A DNA stretch of 64,000 nt. Origin: Pseudomonas sp. LS1212 (GTDB lineage: Bacteria; Pseudomonadota; Gammaproteobacteria; Pseudomonadales; Pseudomonadaceae). The stretch spans positions 5,036,001 through 5,100,000 of the forward strand of contig NZ_CP102951.1 in NCBI RefSeq assembly GCF_024741815.1, in the 5' to 3' direction. Position 1 is the first letter of the stretch; every line of letters starts with the position of its first letter. Shown here piece after piece: positions 1 to 8,075 of this stretch. Both the position numbers and the translations under genes were made by a program. A model generated the notes under the pieces. The model searched no databases, was not told the DNA's origin, and saw only the letters and a program-made list of their open reading frames with translations.

Positions 1-1
1 T

Positions 2-1321
2 GGCGTCGCCTATGTGATTTCCGGCGACTATGCCGGCTGGAACTTCGGCCTGGCCCAGGGTGGCTGGGGCGGGATGTTCCTGGCGACCCTGCTGATGGCG
101 ACCATGTACCTGTGCATGTGCTTCTCGTTGGCCGAGTTGTCCTCAATGATCCCCACCGCCGGTGGCGGCTACGGCTTTGCCCGCAGTGCATTCGGGCCTT
201 GGGGTGGTTTCCTCACGGGTACCGCGATCCTGATCGAATATGCCATCGCCCCGGCGGCGATCGCCGTATTCATCGGCGCGTATTGCCAATCACTGTTCGG
301 CATCGGCGGCTGGATGATTTACCTGGCCTTTTATGTGGTGTTTATCGGCATCCACATCTTTGGCGTCGGTGAAGCCCTGAAGCTGATGTTCATCATAACC
401 GCCGTCGCGGCGATTGCCCTGGCGGTCTTTCTGATTGCCATGGTGCCGCATTTCAGCATCAGCAATCTGCTCGATATCGCACCGACCAACGCTGTCGGCG
501 CCAGCAGCTTCCTGCCGTTCGGTTACGTCGGGGTCTGGGCGGCGATTCCTTACGCCATCTGGTTCTTCCTGGCGGTGGAAGGCGTGCCCCTGGCTGCCGA
601 AGAAACCAAGAACCCGCGCCGTGACCTGCCACGCGGCCTGATCGGCGCGATGCTGGTGCTGGTCAGCTTTGCCCTGCTGATCCTGGTGATCGGCCCGGGT
701 GGCGCTGGCGCAAAAGCCTTGATGACCTCCGGCAACCCGCTGGTAGAAGCCCTGGCCAAGGCCTATGGCGGTTCGACCTGGATGGGGAGTTTCGTCAACC
801 TGGTCGGGCTTGCCGGCCTGATCGCCAGCTTCTTCTCGATCATTTACGCCTATTCTCGGCAAATCTTCGCGCTGTCACGCGCCGGCTACTTGCCGCGCAA
901 GCTGTCGGAAACCAACAAGAACAAAGCGCCGGTCATGGCCTTGATCATTCCTGGCATCATCGGTTTCGGGTTGTCGCTGACCGGCCAGGGTGACCTGTTG
1001 ATTCTGGTCGCGGTGTTCGGCGCTACCCTTTCCTACGTTCTGATGATGGCCGCGCACATCACCCTGCGCATTCGCCGCCCCAAAATGGACCGCCCATACC
1101 GTACACCGGGTGGCATATTCACCTCGGGCATCGCCCTGGTATTGGCCTGCATTGCCTTGGTCGCAGGCTTTCTGGTGGATCCGCGCGTGGTGATTGGCGC
1201 CGTGGTCATTTATGGAGTGTTAATTGCTTATTTTGCTTTCTATAGTCGCCATCACTTGGTAGCCGGAACGCCCGAAGAAGAGTTCGCGGCGATTCAAAAG
1301 GCCGAAAAGGCCCTGCACTAA
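2..1321 (+). CDS. eat: Ethanolamine permease (APC superfamily), 5' end outside window
   Basis: Inner-membrane amino acid/polyamine/organocation-type permease expected to import ethanolamine for the lyase encoded next to it. The frame is open from base 2, so the initiation codon and probably fewer than 30 residues lie left of the window. The visible ~440 residues are a series of hydrophobic helices with the APC features GGGYGFARSAFG and a conserved AVEGVPLAAEETKNPRRDLPR segment, where the E-E-T-KNP-R-P loop is typical of the family. The gene ends 53 bases before eutB on the same strand, and the pairing permease-eutB-eutC is the short ethanolamine catabolic module known from pseudomonads. Assignment as ethanolamine rather than another amine is inferred from this context. 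Confidence 0.9.
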   Translation, partial: GVAYVISGDYAGWNFGLAQGGWGGMFLATLLMATMYLCMCFSLAELSSMIPTAGGGYGFARSAFGPWGGFLTGTAILIEYAIAPAAIAVFIGAYCQSLFGIGGWMIYLAFYVVFIGIHIFGVGEALKLMFIITAVAAIALAVFLIAMVPHFSISNLLDIAPTNAVGASSFLPFGYVGVWAAIPYAIWFFLAVEGVPLAAEETKNPRRDLPRGLIGAMLVLVSFALLILVIGPGGAGAKALMTSGNPLVEALAKAYGGSTWMGSFVNLVGLAGLIASFFSIIYAYSRQIFALSRAGYLPRKLSETNKNKAPVMALIIPGIIGFGLSLTGQGDLLILVAVFGATLSYVLMMAAHITLRIRRPKMDRPYRTPGGIFTSGIALVLACIALVAGFLVDPRVVIGAVVIYGVLIAYFAFYSRHHLVAGTPEEEFAAIQKAEKALH

Positions 1322-1374
1322 GCGGGACGACAACCTCGCCGCAGGTACTGCCTGCGGCGTCATGGAGAATCTGT

Positions 1375-2769
1375 ATGGCACATTTTGTTCATACTGTCGG
1401 CGGCCAGACATACCGCTTCGACAGCCTCAAGGAAGTGATGGCCAAGGCCAGCCCGGCGCGCTCCGGGGACTTTCTTGCCGGTGTCGCTGCCAGCAACGAT
1501 GGCGAGCGGGTTGCCGCGCAAATGGCCCTGGCCGATATCCCGCTCAAGCACTTTCTCGAAGAAGCGTTGATCCCCTACGAAGCCGATGAAGTCACCCGGC
1601 TGATCATCGACAGCCACGATGCGCAGGCCTTCGCCGCTGTCAGCCACTTGACCGTGGGCGGCCTGCGTGACTGGCTGCTCAGCGAGCAGGCCGACGAAAA
1701 CAGCCTGAGGGCACTGGCCCCTGGCCTGACCCCGGAAATGGCCGCCGCCGTGTCCAAGCTCATGCGCGTGCAGGACCTGATTCTGGTGGCCCAGAAAATT
1801 CGAGTCATCACGCATTTTCGCGGCACCCTGGGCCTGCGCGGCCGCCTTTCGACCCGCCTGCAGCCCAACCACCCCACCGACGACCCGGCCGGCATTGCCG
1901 CGAGCATCCTTGACGGCCTGCTGCACGGCAACGGCGATGCCATGATCGGCATCAACCCGGCCACCGACAGTATCGCTTCGATCTGTACCCTGCTGGAAAT
2001 GCTCGACGCGATCATCCAACGCTACGAAATCCCGACCCAGTCCTGCGTGCTGACCCACGTCACCACCTCGATCGAAGCGATCAACCGGGGCGTACCGCTG
2101 GACCTGGTGTTCCAGTCGATCGCCGGCACGGAAGCGGCCAATGCCAGTTTCGGCATCAACCTGAATGTACTCCAGGAAGGTTACGAGGCCGGCCTGAGCC
2201 TCAACCGCGGCACGCTCGGGCAAAACCTGATGTACTTCGAGACCGGCCAGGGCAGCGCGCTGTCGGCCAACGCCCACCATGGCGTCGATCAGCAAACCTG
2301 CGAAACCCGCGCCTATGCGGTGGCGCGCCATTTCAAGCCGTTCCTGGTCAACACCGTGGTCGGCTTCATTGGCCCGGAGTACCTCTATAACGGCAAGCAG
2401 ATCATCCGCGCCGGCCTGGAAGACCACTTCTGCGGCAAGCTGCTCGGTGTGCCGATGGGTTGCGACATCTGCTACACCAACCATGCCGAAGCCGACCAGG
2501 ACGACATGGACACGCTACTGACCCTGCTCGGCGTCGCCGGTATCAACTTCATCATGGGCATCCCCGGTTCCGACGACATCATGCTCAACTACCAGACCAC
2601 CTCTTTTCACGATGCGCTCTACGCCCGGCAGACCCTGGGCCTGAAACCCGCACCGGAGTTCGAGGCCTGGCTGGCACATATGGGTATTTTCACCCAGGCC
2701 GATGGCCGGGTACGTTTTGGTGACAACCTGCCACCGGCCTTCCGCCAGGCCTTGGCGCAATTGGGATGA
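1375..2769 (+). CDS. eutB: Ethanolamine ammonia-lyase, large (heavy) subunit
   Basis: Catalytic large subunit of adenosylcobalamin-dependent ethanolamine ammonia-lyase, which converts ethanolamine to acetaldehyde and ammonia in the cytoplasm. The 464-residue length matches the family. Highly conserved stretches are visible, including the NLNVLQEGYEAGLSLNRGT region, the FETGQGSALSANAHHGVDQQ region and GVPMGCDICYTNHAEADQDD, which form the substrate-binding TIM barrel. The ATG has a GGAG about 8 bases upstream. The stop overlaps the first possible eutC ATG (ATGA), so the two subunits are translationally coupled. The enzyme needs B12, and a BtuF-like protein lies 26 kb away. No reactivase or microcompartment genes are visible, consistent with a non-compartmentalised pathway. 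Confidence 0.97.
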   Translation: MAHFVHTVGGQTYRFDSLKEVMAKASPARSGDFLAGVAASNDGERVAAQMALADIPLKHFLEEALIPYEADEVTRLIIDSHDAQAFAAVSHLTVGGLRDWLLSEQADENSLRALAPGLTPEMAAAVSKLMRVQDLILVAQKIRVITHFRGTLGLRGRLSTRLQPNHPTDDPAGIAASILDGLLHGNGDAMIGINPATDSIASICTLLEMLDAIIQRYEIPTQSCVLTHVTTSIEAINRGVPLDLVFQSIAGTEAANASFGINLNVLQEGYEAGLSLNRGTLGQNLMYFETGQGSALSANAHHGVDQQTCETRAYAVARHFKPFLVNTVVGFIGPEYLYNGKQIIRAGLEDHFCGKLLGVPMGCDICYTNHAEADQDDMDTLLTLLGVAGINFIMGIPGSDDIMLNYQTTSFHDALYARQTLGLKPAPEFEAWLAHMGIFTQADGRVRFGDNLPPAFRQALAQLG

Positions 2770-2780
2770 GAGAGCCAACC

Positions 2781-3611
2781 ATGGACCCGAAAAACCCAAG
2801 CCTGGATAACGCCGCCAACCCGTGGCTCGAGCTGCGCCGCCTGACCCCGGCCCGGATTGCCCTGGGCCGCACCGGCACCAGCCTGCCGACCAGTGCCCAG
2901 CTCGACTTCCAATATGCCCATGCCCAGGCGCGCGATGCCGTGCACCTGCCGTTCGACCATGCCGGGCTCAGCGCGCAGCTGAGCGAGCGCGGCCGCGACA
3001 GCCTGCTCCTGCACAGCGCCGCCCATAACCGGGACAGTTACCTGCAACGCCCCGATCTGGGACGGCGCCTGCATGAAGACTCGGCTCTGCAACTGCGCGA
3101 ATACGCCAAGGCCAATCCGGGCGGCGTCGACCTGGCCATAGTGATCGCCGATGGCCTGTCGGCATTGGCTGTACACCGCCATGCGGTGCCGTTTCTGACG
3201 CGCATGGAAGAACAGTCACAGGCCGAAGGCTGGTCGATGTCGCCGGTGATCCTGGTGGAGCAAGGTCGCGTCGCCGTGGCCGACGAAATCGGCGAACTGC
3301 TGGGTGCGCGCATGGTGGTCATCCTGATCGGCGAGCGCCCGGGCCTGAGCTCACCGGACAGCCTGGGCCTGTATTTCACCTACAACCCCAGGGTCGGCCT
3401 GACCGACGCCTACCGTAACTGCATCTCCAACGTGCGTCTCGAAGGCTTGAGCTATGGCATGGCGGCCCATCGCCTGCTGTACTTGATGCGTGAAGCCTGT
3501 CGGCGTCAGTTGTCAGGGGTCAATTTGAAGGATGAGGCGCAGGTGCAAACCATTGAATCAGAAGCAAATGACTCAAATAAGGGAAACTTCCTACTCTCCA
3601 GGCCCCATTGA
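2781..3611 (+). CDS. eutC: Ethanolamine ammonia-lyase, small (light) subunit
   Basis: Small subunit of the B12-dependent lyase; it completes the cobalamin-binding face of the complex. About 276 residues from the ATG at 2781, which has GAGAG 7-8 bases upstream; an in-frame ATG at 2766 overlaps the eutB stop and would add five residues (MREPT). Recognisable family segments are LTPARIALGRTGTSLPT near the N-terminus, DGLSALAVHRHA and LIGERPGLSSPDSLGLYFTY in the middle, and a CISNVRLEGLSY stretch near the C-terminus. The C-terminal 30 residues are polar and look family-variable. It belongs to the permease-eutB-eutC operon. No good intrinsic terminator is seen in the 100 bases after it. Confidence 0.95.
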   Translation: MDPKNPSLDNAANPWLELRRLTPARIALGRTGTSLPTSAQLDFQYAHAQARDAVHLPFDHAGLSAQLSERGRDSLLLHSAAHNRDSYLQRPDLGRRLHEDSALQLREYAKANPGGVDLAIVIADGLSALAVHRHAVPFLTRMEEQSQAEGWSMSPVILVEQGRVAVADEIGELLGARMVVILIGERPGLSSPDSLGLYFTYNPRVGLTDAYRNCISNVRLEGLSYGMAAHRLLYLMREACRRQLSGVNLKDEAQVQTIESEANDSNKGNFLLSRPH

Positions 3612-3713
3612 ACCAGGGTTAGCCCGATTGCGCTTTTACTCCGCTTTGGGCAGCATTTGGCCAACGGCTGCCCGAGATTCGCCGCCAAAACCCGATAGAA
3701 CATGAGGCCTGTT

Positions 3714-4172
3714 ATGCGAATCATCCAAGCAACCCTTGAGCATCTGGACTTGATTGCACCGCTGTTCGTCAAATATCGCGAGTTTTATGGCGAGCTGGCC
3801 TACCCCGACTCCTCCAGGGCATTCCTGGAAAAGCGTCTGCGCCGCAAGGAATCGGTCATCTACCTGGCCCTGTCCGACGATGACGACAGCAGGCTGCTGG
3901 GCTTCTGCCAGCTCTACCCGAGCTTTTCCTCCCTGTCGCTCAAGCGTGTCTGGATCCTCAACGACATCTTTGTCGCCGAAGATGCCCGCCGCCAGCTGGT
4001 CGCCGACCACCTGATCAAGACGGCCAAGAAAATGGCCAAGGAAACCCAGGCCGTACGGATGCGTGTGTCCACCAGCAGCAATAACGACGCCGCGCAGAAG
4101 ACCTATGAGTCGATTGGCTTTCGCGAAGACAAGCAGTTCAAGAACTACATTCTGCCCATCAACTCGGACTAA
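3714..4172 (+). CDS. GNAT family N-acetyltransferase
   Basis: A 152-residue single-domain GCN5-type acyltransferase. Motif A is recognisable in WILNDIFVAEDARRQLVADHLI (beta4 followed by the R-x-x-G/A-type pyrophosphate loop, here with R-R-Q in place of the usual glycine), and motif B in RVSTSSNNDAAQKTYESIGFRED, the classical N-x-A-x-x-x-Y-x-x-x-G-F ending. The ATG at 3714 is preceded by GAGG at good spacing; an ATG four codons earlier is possible. Substrate unknown. It stands alone between eutC and dedA on the same strand. Confidence 0.85.
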   Translation: MRIIQATLEHLDLIAPLFVKYREFYGELAYPDSSRAFLEKRLRRKESVIYLALSDDDDSRLLGFCQLYPSFSSLSLKRVWILNDIFVAEDARRQLVADHLIKTAKKMAKETQAVRMRVSTSSNNDAAQKTYESIGFREDKQFKNYILPINSD

Positions 4173-4262
4173 GCCCTGGGTATGTCGCTCGCCGATCACC
4201 CGGCGGGCGTCGCTCTGACATTCGCCGCTACAAACTGCTCGGGCAGAATCAGCCACTGCCCG

Positions 4263-4268
4263 TATAAT
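4263..4268 (+). promoter_or_regulatory. Candidate -10 box upstream of dedA, with a structured leader
   Basis: A perfect TATAAT lies 134 bases before the dedA ATG; I see no convincing -35 partner at 17 bases. The following leader contains CCCAAG...CTTGGG (about 4298-4318) nested inside a longer inverted repeat (GTTGTGTGAA near 4283 and TTCACACAAG near 4345), so the mRNA start, if here, would be folded. Confidence 0.35.
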
Positions 4269-4401
4269 GCCGGCCTCCAAAGTTGTGTGAATTTTTACCC
4301 AAGTGCCCATCGCTTGGGCGGCAGACCGCATTGTGCAAGCCAATTTCACACAAGCTTCTCGCATTACCCGTAGTATCGGGTTCTAAACACAGGTGTCGCA
4401 C

Positions 4402-5058
4402 ATGGAATTCAACCCGCTGGACCTCATTCTGCATCTCGATGTCTACCTCGACATGCTGGTCACCAATTATGGGAACTGGATCTACGCCATCCTGTTCCTG
4501 GTGATTTTCTGCGAGACAGGTCTGGTGGTCATGCCCTTCCTGCCGGGCGACTCGTTGCTGTTCATCGCTGGCGCAGTCGCCGCAGGCGGCGGCATGGACC
4601 CGGTACTGCTCGGGGGTTTGCTGATGGCCGCCGCGATTCTGGGCGACAGCACCAACTACATCATCGGACGCACGGCCGGCGAACGCCTGTTCAGCAATCC
4701 GAACTCAAAGATATTCCGTCGCGATTACCTGCAACAGACCCACGACTTCTATGACCGCCATGGCGGCAAAACCGTGACCCTGGCGCGCTTCCTGCCGATA
4801 TTGCGCACCTTCGCGCCATTCGTCGCCGGTGTCGCGAAAATGCCTTACCCACGGTTCCTGACCTTCAGCGTCGTCGGCACCATCGGCTGGGTTGGCGGGC
4901 TGGTCACACTGGGCTACTTCTTCGGCAATGTGCCCTTCATCAAGCAAAACCTGTCGTTGATGATCGTGGCAATCATCGGCATATCGCTACTGCCGATGAT
5001 CATCGGGGTGGTCCGCAGCCGCATGCAGCGCAATGCCGCCAAGGCCCATACGCGCTAG
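4402..5058 (+). CDS. DedA family inner-membrane protein
   Basis: About 218 residues from ATG 4402; a GTG three codons earlier is less likely because AGGTG sits just ahead of the ATG. Members of this SNARE-associated/VTT family are membrane proteins linked to envelope integrity, proton-motive force and, in recent work, undecaprenyl-phosphate or lipid translocation. Visible hallmarks are the ETGLVVMPFLPGDSLL segment, GDSTNYIIGR, and the re-entrant-loop sequence RFLPILRTFAPFVAGVAKMPY, whose F/Y-x-R-x-x-P-x-x-R-x-x-x-P-x-x-A-G core is the DedA signature. Hydrophobic helices follow at the C-terminus before a basic tail. It is followed after 3 bases by mtfA, so the two are probably co-transcribed. 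Confidence 0.93.
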   Translation: MEFNPLDLILHLDVYLDMLVTNYGNWIYAILFLVIFCETGLVVMPFLPGDSLLFIAGAVAAGGGMDPVLLGGLLMAAAILGDSTNYIIGRTAGERLFSNPNSKIFRRDYLQQTHDFYDRHGGKTVTLARFLPILRTFAPFVAGVAKMPYPRFLTFSVVGTIGWVGGLVTLGYFFGNVPFIKQNLSLMIVAIIGISLLPMIIGVVRSRMQRNAAKAHTR

Positions 5059-5061
5059 GCC

Positions 5062-5889
5062 ATGTGGTCCCTGCAGGCCTGGCGCCGCCGACGCACTCTC
5101 GCCCGTCATCCGGTAGACCCGCAGCTCTGGCAGCGGGTACGCCATCGCCTGGCGATTCTCGATGGGCTCAGCGCCGAGGAAGACCAGCGCCTGCGCGAGT
5201 CCAGCGTGTTGTTTCTTCAGGACAAGGTCCTAAATGCCTTGTCCGGTGTCGAGCTGGACGCAGAAGCGCGGCTATTGCTCGCCGCCCAGGCCCAGCTGCC
5301 CCTGCTGCACCTGGGTGATTTGAACTGGTATCAGGGCTTCCATGAAATCGTGCTGTACCCGGACGACTTCCTCAGCCCGCAGCGACACCGCGACGCCAGC
5401 GGCGTGGAACACGAGTGGGAAGGCGAGCACAGCGGCGAGGCCTGGCAACAGGGCCCGGTGATCCTGGCCTGGCCAGGCGTGCTGGCCAGCGGTGGCTGGG
5501 AGGGCTACAATCTGGTGATCCATGAGTTGGCGCACAAACTCGACATGCTCAACGGCAACGCCAATGGCCTGCCGCCGCTGCACAGCGACATGCGCGTGAG
5601 TGACTGGGCCAGCGCCATGCAACACGCCTTCGACGACCTCAACCGGCAACTGGACCACAACCCCGATGCCGAGACGGCAATCGACCCCTATGCGGCAGAA
5701 GACCCCGCCGAATTCTTCGCTGTGACCAGCGAATACTTCTTCAGCGCGCCGGACCTGCTGGCCAAGGCCTATCCAGAGGTTTATCGTCAACTGAAGGGAT
5801 TCTATCGCCAGGATCCGCTGGCACGCCTGCAGCATCTGCACGGCACTCATCCCGATTACCAGGCCCACCACGACCAAAGTAGTGGCTGA
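5062..5889 (+). CDS. mtfA: Zinc-dependent peptidase of the MtfA (DgsA anti-repressor) family
   Basis: 275 residues. The M90-type zinc-binding motif HELAHKLD is present at H154-E155-x-x-H158, with a likely third ligand in DPAEFFAVTSEYFF (E217). In enterobacteria MtfA binds the glucose repressor Mlc and is an aminopeptidase; whether the pseudomonad protein has an Mlc-like partner is unknown, so only the peptidase fold and the metal site are supported here. The N-terminus (MWSLQAWRRRRTLARHPVDPQLW) matches the usual family start, and the ATG begins only 3 bases after the dedA stop. Confidence 0.9.
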   Translation: MWSLQAWRRRRTLARHPVDPQLWQRVRHRLAILDGLSAEEDQRLRESSVLFLQDKVLNALSGVELDAEARLLLAAQAQLPLLHLGDLNWYQGFHEIVLYPDDFLSPQRHRDASGVEHEWEGEHSGEAWQQGPVILAWPGVLASGGWEGYNLVIHELAHKLDMLNGNANGLPPLHSDMRVSDWASAMQHAFDDLNRQLDHNPDAETAIDPYAAEDPAEFFAVTSEYFFSAPDLLAKAYPEVYRQLKGFYRQDPLARLQHLHGTHPDYQAHHDQSSG

Positions 5890-5939
5890 ACCAAGCGCCG
5901 GGTATCCGAGCAGACGTGGCAAGCGCCACGGAATGTGCC

Positions 5940-5945
5940 TATAAT
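5940..5945 (+). promoter_or_regulatory. Candidate -10 box of ppa
   Basis: TATAAT 39 bases before the ppa ATG. The region upstream (5916-5930) is a GTGGC/GCCAC hairpin rather than a clear TTGACA, so the -35 is weak or absent. Placement between mtfA and ppa makes it the natural ppa promoter. Confidence 0.5.
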
Positions 5946-5983
5946 CGCGACCAATTTTTGGCCAAACATGGGGGCAAAGCCCA

Positions 5984-6511
5984 ATGAGCTACAGCAAGAT
6001 TCCGGCTGGCAAAGACCTGCCGAACGACATCTACGTCGCCATCGAGATTCCGGCCAACCACGCGCCGATCAAATACGAAATCGACAAGGAAACAGATTGC
6101 CTGTTCGTCGACCGTTTCATGGCCACCCCGATGTTCTACCCGGCCAACTATGGCTTCATCCCCAACACCCTGGCCGACGACGGTGACCCCCTCGACGTGC
6201 TGGTCGTGACCCCTTACCCGGTTGCCCCAGGTTCGGTCATCCGCGCCCGTCCGGTCGGCATCCTGAACATGATCGACGACGGCGGCGGCGACGCCAAGGT
6301 CATCGCCGTACCGCACGACAAACTGTCGCAGCTGTACGTCGACGTCAAAGAGTACACCGACCTGCCACCGCTGCTGCTGGAGCAGATCAAGCACTTCTTC
6401 GAGAACTACAAGGATCTCGAGAAAGGCAAGTGGGTCAAGATCGAAGGCTGGGGCAATGCAGACGCAGCCCGCGCTGAAATCATGAAGTCGGTTGCCGCCT
6501 ACAAGGGCTGA
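5984..6511 (+). CDS. ppa: Inorganic pyrophosphatase
   Basis: Soluble family I pyrophosphatase that hydrolyses PPi to two phosphates and so drives biosynthetic reactions in the cytoplasm. The 175 residues match the bacterial hexameric type. The signature is DGDPLD at D66-G-D68-P-L-D71, the metal-binding aspartates of the family, and the substrate lobe YEIDKET...FVDRFMATPMFYPANYGFIP is intact. It lies downstream of mtfA behind its own promoter-like TATAAT. A strong terminator hairpin lies 150 bases downstream. Confidence 0.98.
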   Translation: MSYSKIPAGKDLPNDIYVAIEIPANHAPIKYEIDKETDCLFVDRFMATPMFYPANYGFIPNTLADDGDPLDVLVVTPYPVAPGSVIRARPVGILNMIDDGGGDAKVIAVPHDKLSQLYVDVKEYTDLPPLLLEQIKHFFENYKDLEKGKWVKIEGWGNADAARAEIMKSVAAYKG

Positions 6512-6526
6512 GTCGACAAATGATGC

Positions 6527-6690
6527 AAAAAGCCCCGAATCACCGAGGCTCAGACGGCCGAAAACCCTGTAGCCGCTGCCGCGGGCTCGGTGCGCCGCTG
6601 CGACGCTGAGGTCCAAAGGACCTCCAAACCTGCACCCCACGGTCGCATGCAACGCCGACAATCTGAGCCCCGGTTATCCGGGGCTTTTTT
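6527..6690. repeat. 164-bp MITE-like element with 28-bp terminal inverted repeats, supplying a terminator after ppa
   Basis: The left end (6527-6554, AAAAAGCCCCGAATCACCGA...) and the right end (6662-6690) are inverted copies agreeing at 25 of 28 bases. ATGC lies flush outside both ends (6523-6526 and 6691-6694), as a 4-bp target duplication would. The interior holds a perfect GAGGTCC-AAA-GGACCTC hairpin (6608-6624). The right end is an intrinsic terminator on the + strand (AGCCCCGG-TTAT-CCGGGGCT then T6) and would end ppa transcripts; the left end is the same on the - strand. The rest of 6512-6833 shows no gene. Confidence 0.5.
6662..6690 (+). terminator. Intrinsic terminator downstream of ppa
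   Basis: GC-rich stem AGCCCCGG / CCGGGGCT with loop TTAT, followed by six T. It is the right arm of the MITE-like repeat. Confidence 0.8.
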
Positions 6691-6833
6691 ATGCCCAACA
6701 CTTTTCCATCAGCCACCACCCAAAAATCCTACAACACCTGAAGCAACGACTGTACGCCAGGAGCAAAAAGCCCCCTTCAATTGAACACCCCGTTTATTTA
6801 AACGGCGCCAGCAGCTCATTAAACTTCATCCCC

Positions 6834-7553
6834 ATGAACACATCAGGCGACCGCTTAAAAGCCCTCCTTCGCGAGTGCGAACTTTCCCCCTCGGAATTTG
6901 CGACCCACCGCAACGTCACGCCACAGCACGTGAACAATTGGTTCAAGCGCGGCGTACCGCTGGCAAGGGTCGACGAAATCGCCGAGCTGCTCTGCGTGCA
7001 GAGCAAATGGCTGCGTACCGGCAAGGGCCCAAAACACCCGCCCAGCCCGCCTCCGTCTGCAGAACCGCGCTCGTCACGGCGAAAGCCCCCCGAACCACTG
7101 GATCACTGGAGCAACCTGGCCGCCCACACCACCGACGACGCCCACCTGCCCCTGTTCCAGGTGGAAGGCGCCCGCCTGCGCCAAATCCCCGAACGCAGCA
7201 TCCGCCTGCCCCTGGCTGCCCTACACACGCTTGGCGTGGACCCCGCGCAGGCTTATTGCCTGCGCATGCCCGACGACAGCCTGGGCGAGAAACTACAGCG
7301 CGGCGCAAGCCTGGCCATCGACCGCCGCATGACCCGCATCGTCGAAGGCGAAATCTACGCCCTGCTGCACAACGGCCTGCTGCGCGTGAAGTACCTCTCC
7401 CCGCTCCCGGCCGGCGCTGTGTTACTGCGAAGCCACAACGAAACCGAGCACCCGGAAGAGATCATCAGCGCCCAGGACATCCAGTCTCAGCGCTTGCAGG
7501 TATTGGGTTGGGTATTCTGGTGGGCCACCCTGAGCGCGCGCCGACCGGGCTAA
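6834..7553 (+). CDS. XRE-family regulator with S24/LexA-like C-terminal domain
   Basis: 239 residues. Residues ~5-60 form a Cro/CI helix-turn-helix (LSPSEFATHRNVTPQHVNNWFKRG). After a proline-rich linker (~65-90) comes an S24-like domain with MPDDS (S149) and LLRVKYLS (K186). The spacing of 37 residues equals that between the catalytic Ser and Lys of LexA (S119/K156). No Ala-Gly or Cys-Gly is seen about 35 residues before S149 (the region reads VEGARL), so self-cleavage is doubtful. Usable ATG at 6834 with only a weak ribosome site. It lies just left of the mobile element but has the GC content of the chromosome. Target genes unknown. Confidence 0.8.
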   Translation: MNTSGDRLKALLRECELSPSEFATHRNVTPQHVNNWFKRGVPLARVDEIAELLCVQSKWLRTGKGPKHPPSPPPSAEPRSSRRKPPEPLDHWSNLAAHTTDDAHLPLFQVEGARLRQIPERSIRLPLAALHTLGVDPAQAYCLRMPDDSLGEKLQRGASLAIDRRMTRIVEGEIYALLHNGLLRVKYLSPLPAGAVLLRSHNETEHPEEIISAQDIQSQRLQVLGWVFWWATLSARRPG

Positions 7554-7563
7554 AACGGCCCTG

Positions 7564-7608
7564 GTAACGTTCAGTAACCTGTCCGCACGGCGAAAACGTT
7601 ACTTTTTT
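7564..7608 (+). terminator. Probable terminator of the XRE regulator gene
   Basis: GTAACGTT (7564-7571) pairs perfectly with AACGTTAC (7595-7602) and is followed directly by six T. The 23-base loop is long, hence moderate confidence. Confidence 0.5.
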
Positions 7609-7645
7609 GCTGGGCATCGAGGCGCATTATCAGTATGCTACGCCC

Positions 7646-7825
7646 CACATTTTGGCATCGGCCTGCTACTTGCAAGCCCGACTGCCTGGCGACACAGATG
7701 ACTTTCTCGTCTCGCCTCCCCAGCCGACATCAGGTCGCTGGAGCAACAATTTGAAGGCGATTGCGGTTTACCAAAAATAAGCCAAGAACGTCCCCGAGAA
7801 GCCGGCCACAAGCCGGCTTTTTAAT
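7646..7825 (+). ncRNA. Candidate small RNA gene whose terminator is the element's attachment core
   Basis: The region has no open frame, has a TATGCT at 7634-7639 that could serve as a -10 (possibly sigma-S), and ends in a textbook intrinsic terminator (AAGCCGGC-CACAA-GCCGGCTTTTT, 7799-7822). The ~180 bases between are pyrimidine-rich with short hairpins. This organisation suggests a small RNA, possibly of the RgsA/P16 type known in pseudomonads, but I could not verify identity from memory. The terminator is exactly the sequence duplicated at the far end of the mobile element. Confidence 0.35.
7799..7825 (+). other. attL core (27-bp direct repeat)
   Basis: Identical to 20032-20058. It starts AAGCCGGCCACAAGCCGGC and ends TTTTTAAT, i.e. 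it is an intrinsic terminator. Flanking bases differ on both sides (G/A before, T/G after), which fixes the repeat length. Confidence 0.85.
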
Positions 7826-7873
7826 TCCTATAGGCCGCAGATTATAAGGGCTCTAGGAAGCACCGCCTCTCAG

Positions 7874-7893
7874 ACCCACACTTTGACCCACAC
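7874..7893. other. Probable integrase arm-type site, left end
   Basis: ACCCACACTTTGACCCACAC, identical over 20 bases to 19898-19917. Each copy contains two ACCCACA units in tandem. Their position just inside each att core, one of them directly in front of the integrase start, is what is expected of arm-type binding sites of P4-like integrases; this role is inferred. Confidence 0.55.
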
Positions 7894-8075
7894 ATCCGCG
7901 CCACCACCGTGCGCATATTCGATTCAGTCTCTTCGACGTAGCCTGACCCTTCCGAACCCAAAGCTAAAGGGCTGCTCCCCAGCCTCAAAAACCTTTGCTA
8001 ATCACTGCCATAACAGATGGTAAACTCCTGACATTTTGCGCCTGACGCGCCCGTAATAGGCAAAAGGAATTTCTG
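7894..8075 (+). other. Leader region of the restriction gene; no gene seen
   Basis: No open frame with a plausible start. AAAAGGAA 7 bases before the ATG at 8076 is the ribosome-binding site of the Type ISP gene. No clear promoter could be assigned. Confidence 0.4.
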
